Below are positions 40,513 through 43,481 of a DNA stretch of 43,481 bases, piece by piece. The notes beneath the pieces are model-generated. The model made no database searches. It was not told where the DNA came from and worked only from the letters and a program-made list of their open reading frames with translations. The stretch is from Elusimicrobiota bacterium (GTDB lineage Bacteria; Elusimicrobiota; Elusimicrobia; 2-02-FULL-39-32). Where the stretch lies: positions 1-43,481 of the forward strand of contig JAKFYJ010000048.1 of assembly GCA_021730935.1 (NCBI GenBank), written 5' to 3'. The stretch's first letter is position 1. Each line of letters begins with the position of its first letter. The position numbers and the translations under genes were made by a program.

Positions 40513-41456
40513 TATTTCAGGACTTCCTTCAGGAACATCGCGTTGTGATAACGGATATTGCTGTAATTTTTGATCCGCTTGCTCTGAACCACTTCCTTGA
40601 GTTCCAGGATGCCCTCATCAAGCGAGTGGTGGGGTTTAAATTTCAGGTCCCGCTGAGCTTTTTCCGTGGAGACTTTATAATTCCGGTTGTCCTGCACCAT
40701 GATGTCGTCGCTATGGATTTTTGTTTTAGGGAAATGTTTATGGATCTTCTTGGCGAGGTCAATCATGGTGATGTTGAGCGCGCTCAGATTATAAATTCCC
40801 GCCGCTTTGGATTCGATGCCGTTGGCGATGGTTTCCCCGATGTCTTTGACATGGATCAGGGGCCTGAACTGCCCGCCGCCAAAGACCGTGATCTTGCCCG
40901 TTTCGGAAGCGCGGACCGTCATGGTGTTGACGACCAAATCCATGCGGAGCCGAGCGAACTGATCAGAAATTCCAAACACGGTGCCGAGGCGGAGGATGAG
41001 GGCGTTCTTATTTTTAAGATAGGCCTCGCTCCGGAGTTTCGTGACCGCATAAAGAGAAAGGGGATTGATCGGGGAATGCTCGTTCAGGAGCGCGTCTTTT
41101 TGCGCGCCGTAAACAGAGCAGGTTGAAGTGAAAATAATCCGTTTATTGAAATTCTTGGAGAGCCACTGCACGGCTTTCTGGTTGACTTCATAGGTGAGGA
41201 CTTCGTCCAGCTTGCAGGCGCCGTCTCCAACGATGGCGGCGAGCCATATGACCGCATCCGCCCATTTGAGCAGGGGCTTCAGTTTCTTCGTGTCTAAAAT
41301 GTCTCCATAAACAAAACCGACGGGTTTTCGATAAGACTCTTCGTACAACAGTTTGTCGTAAACGACGATGTCGTACTTGTTCTTTTTCTTAAGGAGGGCA
41401 TCCGTCACCGCTCCGCCAATGTAACCCGCGCCACCGACGACCAGAATATTTTTCAT
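40512..41456 (-). CDS. NAD-dependent sugar epimerase/dehydratase (extended SDR), first gene of seven-gene operon
   Basis: 314 residues from ATG at 41456 (MKNILVVGGAGYIGGAV). The open frame continues upstream, but that part lies in the promoter, so the internal ATG is the real start. GGAGYIG binds NAD; IIFTSTCSVYGAQ and SLYAVTKLRSE give the catalytic Ser/Thr and Tyr136/Lys140 pair; LRLGTVFGISDQFA and RPLIHVKDIGE are standard for extended SDRs acting on UDP-, GDP- or dTDP-sugars. The promoter is so close that the mRNA should begin about four bases before the ATG, and there is no Shine-Dalgarno. It leads the operon: epimerase, cupin, reductase, GT-C, MBOAT, SGNH, GT-C. Confidence 0.87.
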   Translation of the reverse strand: MKNILVVGGAGYIGGAVTDALLKKKNKYDIVVYDKLLYEESYRKPVGFVYGDILDTKKLKPLLKWADAVIWLAAIVGDGACKLDEVLTYEVNQKAVQWLSKNFNKRIIFTSTCSVYGAQKDALLNEHSPINPLSLYAVTKLRSEAYLKNKNALILRLGTVFGISDQFARLRMDLVVNTMTVRASETGKITVFGGGQFRPLIHVKDIGETIANGIESKAAGIYNLSALNITMIDLAKKIHKHFPKTKIHSDDIMVQDNRNYKVSTEKAQRDLKFKPHHSLDEGILELKEVVQSKRIKNYSNIRYHNAMFLKEVLK

Positions 41457-41466
41457 GTGCGGACTT

Positions 41467-41495
41467 ATTGTATTATCCTGCCATTCCTTTGTCAA
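41467..41495 (-). promoter_or_regulatory. Strong promoter of the seven-gene sugar/glycan operon
   Basis: On the - strand: TTGACA (41495-41490), exactly 17 bases, TACAAT (41472-41467). Perfect -35 and five of six in the -10. Only ten bases separate the -10 from the ATG at 41456, predicting a nearly leaderless mRNA. The -35 lies in the 11-mer TTGCTTGACAA, which also occurs at the DPM1-like GT2 promoter. Confidence 0.7.
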
Positions 41496-41518
41496 GCAAA
41501 TCAAGGAACGAACGGATG

Positions 41519-41547
41519 TTGACTAAGTCTGGTTTTACTGCTACCCT
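41519..41547 (+). promoter_or_regulatory. Promoter of the second radical SAM gene
   Basis: TTGACT (41519-41524), 17 bases, TACCCT (41542-41547) preceded by TGC, an extended -10. A start near 41554 gives a leader of about 30 bases with AAAGGAG (41572-41578) before the ATG at 41585. It is back-to-back with the seven-gene operon promoter. Confidence 0.55.
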
Positions 41548-41584
41548 ATGAACCGAGTGAACCAAACTGTGAAAGGAGTATAGA

Positions 41585-43147
41585 ATGAAAGTGACCTTGA
41601 TATCCCCTTATCCAGACGTCGGCTCCTTCGGCCTAAGGACCATTTCCTCCTGCCTCAAGAAAGAAAACTGCGATGTCCAAATGATTTTTTTACCCAGATT
41701 TTTTACAAACCTTTCCAGACATTTCATTGACCGGTTTGAAAACAGGACCATGGACGAGGTGGTTGAAATTTCCAAAGGGTCTGATCTGGTCGGAATTTCC
41801 CTCATGACCAATTATTTCGATAACGGCGTTCAGATCACCCAGCGCATCAAAAAAGACTTGAATATTCCTGTGATGTGGGGAGGAATTCATCCCACGATTC
41901 GTCCGGAAGAATGTCTGGATCATGCGGACATTGCCTGTCTTGGCGAAGGCGAAGAATCTGTCGTGGAATTGGTCAGAAAAATGAAGGCCGGCGAAAATTA
42001 TCACGACGTCCTGGGCATGTGCTCCAAGAATCAAGGCAAACCCATCATCAACGGAACAAGGCCCTTGCCCCAGGATCTGGATTCCATTCCTTTTGCGGAC
42101 TATGCCTTCAGCAAACACTTTGTCCTCGACAACAACAAAACCATTCGGCCCATGGACGCGGAACTGCTGCAGAAATACGGCGACAAAACTTACACGACCA
42201 TGTGCATCAGGGGATGCCCCTTCGTCTGCACCTATTGCTGCAACAACACTTTCAACACGCTTTATCCCAAAGAGAAACGGGTCCGAAAAAGAAGCATCGA
42301 CAACATTATTTCCGAACTCCTTCAAGTGAAAAACCTGTGGCCGTCCCTCGAAACCATTCGATTCGACGACGATGAGTTTTTCGTCTATACCGTGGAAGAA
42401 ATTCGGGAATTCTCGGAAAAATATAAGGCGATGATCGGCGTTCCATTGAGCATTCCGGGGATCACGCCCGCAACGATGACCCGGGAAAAATTGGCGCCTC
42501 TGGTGGACGCGGGACTGAAATATGTGAGAATCGGAGTCCAATCCGGGAGCGAAAGAGCTCTGAAGCTTTATAAAAGACCCTGCACAAACAAACAAGTGGA
42601 AAAAGCCGCGACAATCATCAATGAGTTTAAAGACAAACTTGATCCTCCGGCTTTTGACATCATCCTTGACAGCCCCTGGGAAGATGACAATGATTTAGTC
42701 GAAACTCTGATGTTGTTGACAAGTCTCCCGGCGCCGTTCTTCCTGTCGCTGTTTTCCCTGACATTTTATCCCGCGACATATCTGTATGACAAAGCCAAAA
42801 GCGAAGGGTTGATAAAAAATGACCTGGAAGATGTGTACAGGAAATTTTATTACGGCTGCAAGAAAACCTATTTGAACGGCCTGTTCTTTTTGCTGAATGA
42901 ATATACCGTCAGGGGTCACAGAATATCCCCCGAGATGATGAGATTGCTGACAAGCAAATCGTTAATAAAATTAAGAATAAATTGGCTGTTGTACTATATG
43001 CTCAAACTGCAGTTGATTCCGATCGTGATCATCCACAGAGTGTCCTATCTGCTCCGCGGAGCCGTCAACGACCTTAAGAAAGGCGATTGGCACAGGATCA
43101 TCCGGTTCTTCACAAAACAAAGGCACGCGGCATACTCCACAGAGTAA
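41585..43147 (+). CDS. B12-binding domain radical SAM enzyme (second of two)
   Basis: 520 residues. The cobalamin-binding domain covers about residues 1-140 (LISPYPDVGSFGLRTISSCL, MWGGIHPTIRPEE, CLGEGEESVVELV). The radical SAM cysteines are C211, C215 and C218 in RGCPFVCTYCC, followed by IRFDDDEFFVYT and YVRIGVQSGSERALKLYKRP. A hydrophobic patch near residues 455-490 (INWLLYYMLKLQLIPIVII) suggests membrane association and a lipid-linked substrate. Same architecture as the enzyme at 28743, with which it frames the - strand part of the locus. Clear Shine-Dalgarno (AAAGGAG) before the ATG. Reaction unknown: methylation or rearrangement of a lipid, polyprenyl or sugar is possible. Confidence 0.88.
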   Translation: MKVTLISPYPDVGSFGLRTISSCLKKENCDVQMIFLPRFFTNLSRHFIDRFENRTMDEVVEISKGSDLVGISLMTNYFDNGVQITQRIKKDLNIPVMWGGIHPTIRPEECLDHADIACLGEGEESVVELVRKMKAGENYHDVLGMCSKNQGKPIINGTRPLPQDLDSIPFADYAFSKHFVLDNNKTIRPMDAELLQKYGDKTYTTMCIRGCPFVCTYCCNNTFNTLYPKEKRVRKRSIDNIISELLQVKNLWPSLETIRFDDDEFFVYTVEEIREFSEKYKAMIGVPLSIPGITPATMTREKLAPLVDAGLKYVRIGVQSGSERALKLYKRPCTNKQVEKAATIINEFKDKLDPPAFDIILDSPWEDDNDLVETLMLLTSLPAPFFLSLFSLTFYPATYLYDKAKSEGLIKNDLEDVYRKFYYGCKKTYLNGLFFLLNEYTVRGHRISPEMMRLLTSKSLIKLRINWLLYYMLKLQLIPIVIIHRVSYLLRGAVNDLKKGDWHRIIRFFTKQRHAAYSTE

Positions 43148-43156
43148 CCTTTCTGC

Positions 43157-43481
43157 ATGGAAACCACCGTTAACGAATTTAAGGTCACCTACTATGTCGG
43201 CATCATGCTGGCGCAGGGCGGGACTTTGAAAATCATGGACGACCACCTCCTGTTTGTCCCCCGCAACATTGAAAAAGCCATGGGCGCTTCCGACGTGGAA
43301 ATCCCTTACAGCCAGATCAAGCTCGTCGATGTGACCGGGACCATCACCGAATCCCTCATGGTCCGCACGCAGGAGAAAGCGCACCGTTTCGTCGGAAGCG
43401 ACCTCCCCAAAGTTTGCGAGGAGATCAACCGGGTGCTGGCTCGGATCAACCCCGCCGCGGTCCCGGCGGCCTCCCCCCAAC
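43157..43481 (+). CDS. GRAM/PH-like small protein, 3' end outside window
   Basis: Starts at ATG 43157, nine bases after the radical SAM stop, and runs off the right edge (108 full codons visible). The visible protein begins METTVNEFKVTYYVGIML, then GGTLKIMDDHLLFVPRNIEK and EIPYSQIKLVDVTGTITESL, the beta-strand order of GRAM/PH-like domains that bind lipids or proteins. A Pro/Ala-rich stretch begins near residue 98, suggesting a linker. No good Shine-Dalgarno is seen, so translation may be coupled to the upstream gene. The family is a tentative reading of the pattern. Confidence 0.55.
   Translation, partial: METTVNEFKVTYYVGIMLAQGGTLKIMDDHLLFVPRNIEKAMGASDVEIPYSQIKLVDVTGTITESLMVRTQEKAHRFVGSDLPKVCEEINRVLARINPAAVPAASPQ

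Noticed and set aside
1-43481. CRISPR arrays, tRNA genes, rRNA, transposases or attachment sites
   Set aside because: No regularly spaced DNA repeats, cloverleaf patterns or transposase/integrase proteins were seen on reading both strands.

Overview
The window (43,481 bases) is gene-dense bacterial chromosome with no gene-free stretch over 300 bases. I saw no tRNA, rRNA, CRISPR array, insertion sequence or phage gene. The organism looks like an uncultured diderm bacterium: it has a PorV-like outer-membrane barrel, a signal-peptide lipoprotein and giant secreted proteins built from FlgD-type Ig modules. That mix is familiar from Elusimicrobiota/Omnitrophota and FCB-type lineages, but the phylum is inference. 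TTG start codons are used repeatedly, and several promoters lie almost on top of the start codon.

Region 1 (1-1255, + strand) holds the end of a DUF1295 membrane protein and a cyclopropane-fatty-acid-synthase-type methyltransferase, an overlapping lipid-modification pair. Region 2 (1242-21569, - strand) is the most unusual part. It is a four-gene operon of about 20 kb: a HEAT-repeat lipoprotein, a 3,816-residue protein with an N-terminal zinc phospholipase C-like domain and a seven-unit kelch region, a 2,048-residue protein of repeated Ig/FN3 modules ending in a FlgD-like domain, and a PorV-like barrel with a long helical tail. Every junction is a 4-base stop/start overlap, so the four products are probably made together. 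They may form a cell-surface system in which the barrel handles the giant proteins.

Region 3 (21748-43147) is a surface-polysaccharide locus. It encodes a Wzx-type flippase, five multi-membrane GT-C-type proteins (one fused to TPRs), a polyprenyl-phosphate sugar synthase-like GT2, a rhamnosyltransferase-like GT2, a methyltransferase, two B12-binding radical SAM enzymes, three sugar-nucleotide enzymes (epimerase, RmlC/FdtA-like cupin, RmlD-like reductase) and an MBOAT/SGNH O-acylation pair. A likely scheme is that nucleotide sugars are remodelled, loaded on polyprenyl phosphate by the DPM1-like GT2, used by the GT-C enzymes outside the inner membrane, and the glycan is then O-acylated. The - strand genes 41456 to 33990 form one seven-gene operon with almost no spacers, driven by a clear promoter (TTGACA, 17 bases, TACAAT).

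A Xre/MbcA/ParS-RES toxin-antitoxin pair (31823-33144), visibly more AT-rich than the preceding gene, sits inside the polysaccharide locus with its own promoter and operator-like repeats. The window ends in a small GRAM-like gene cut by the edge.
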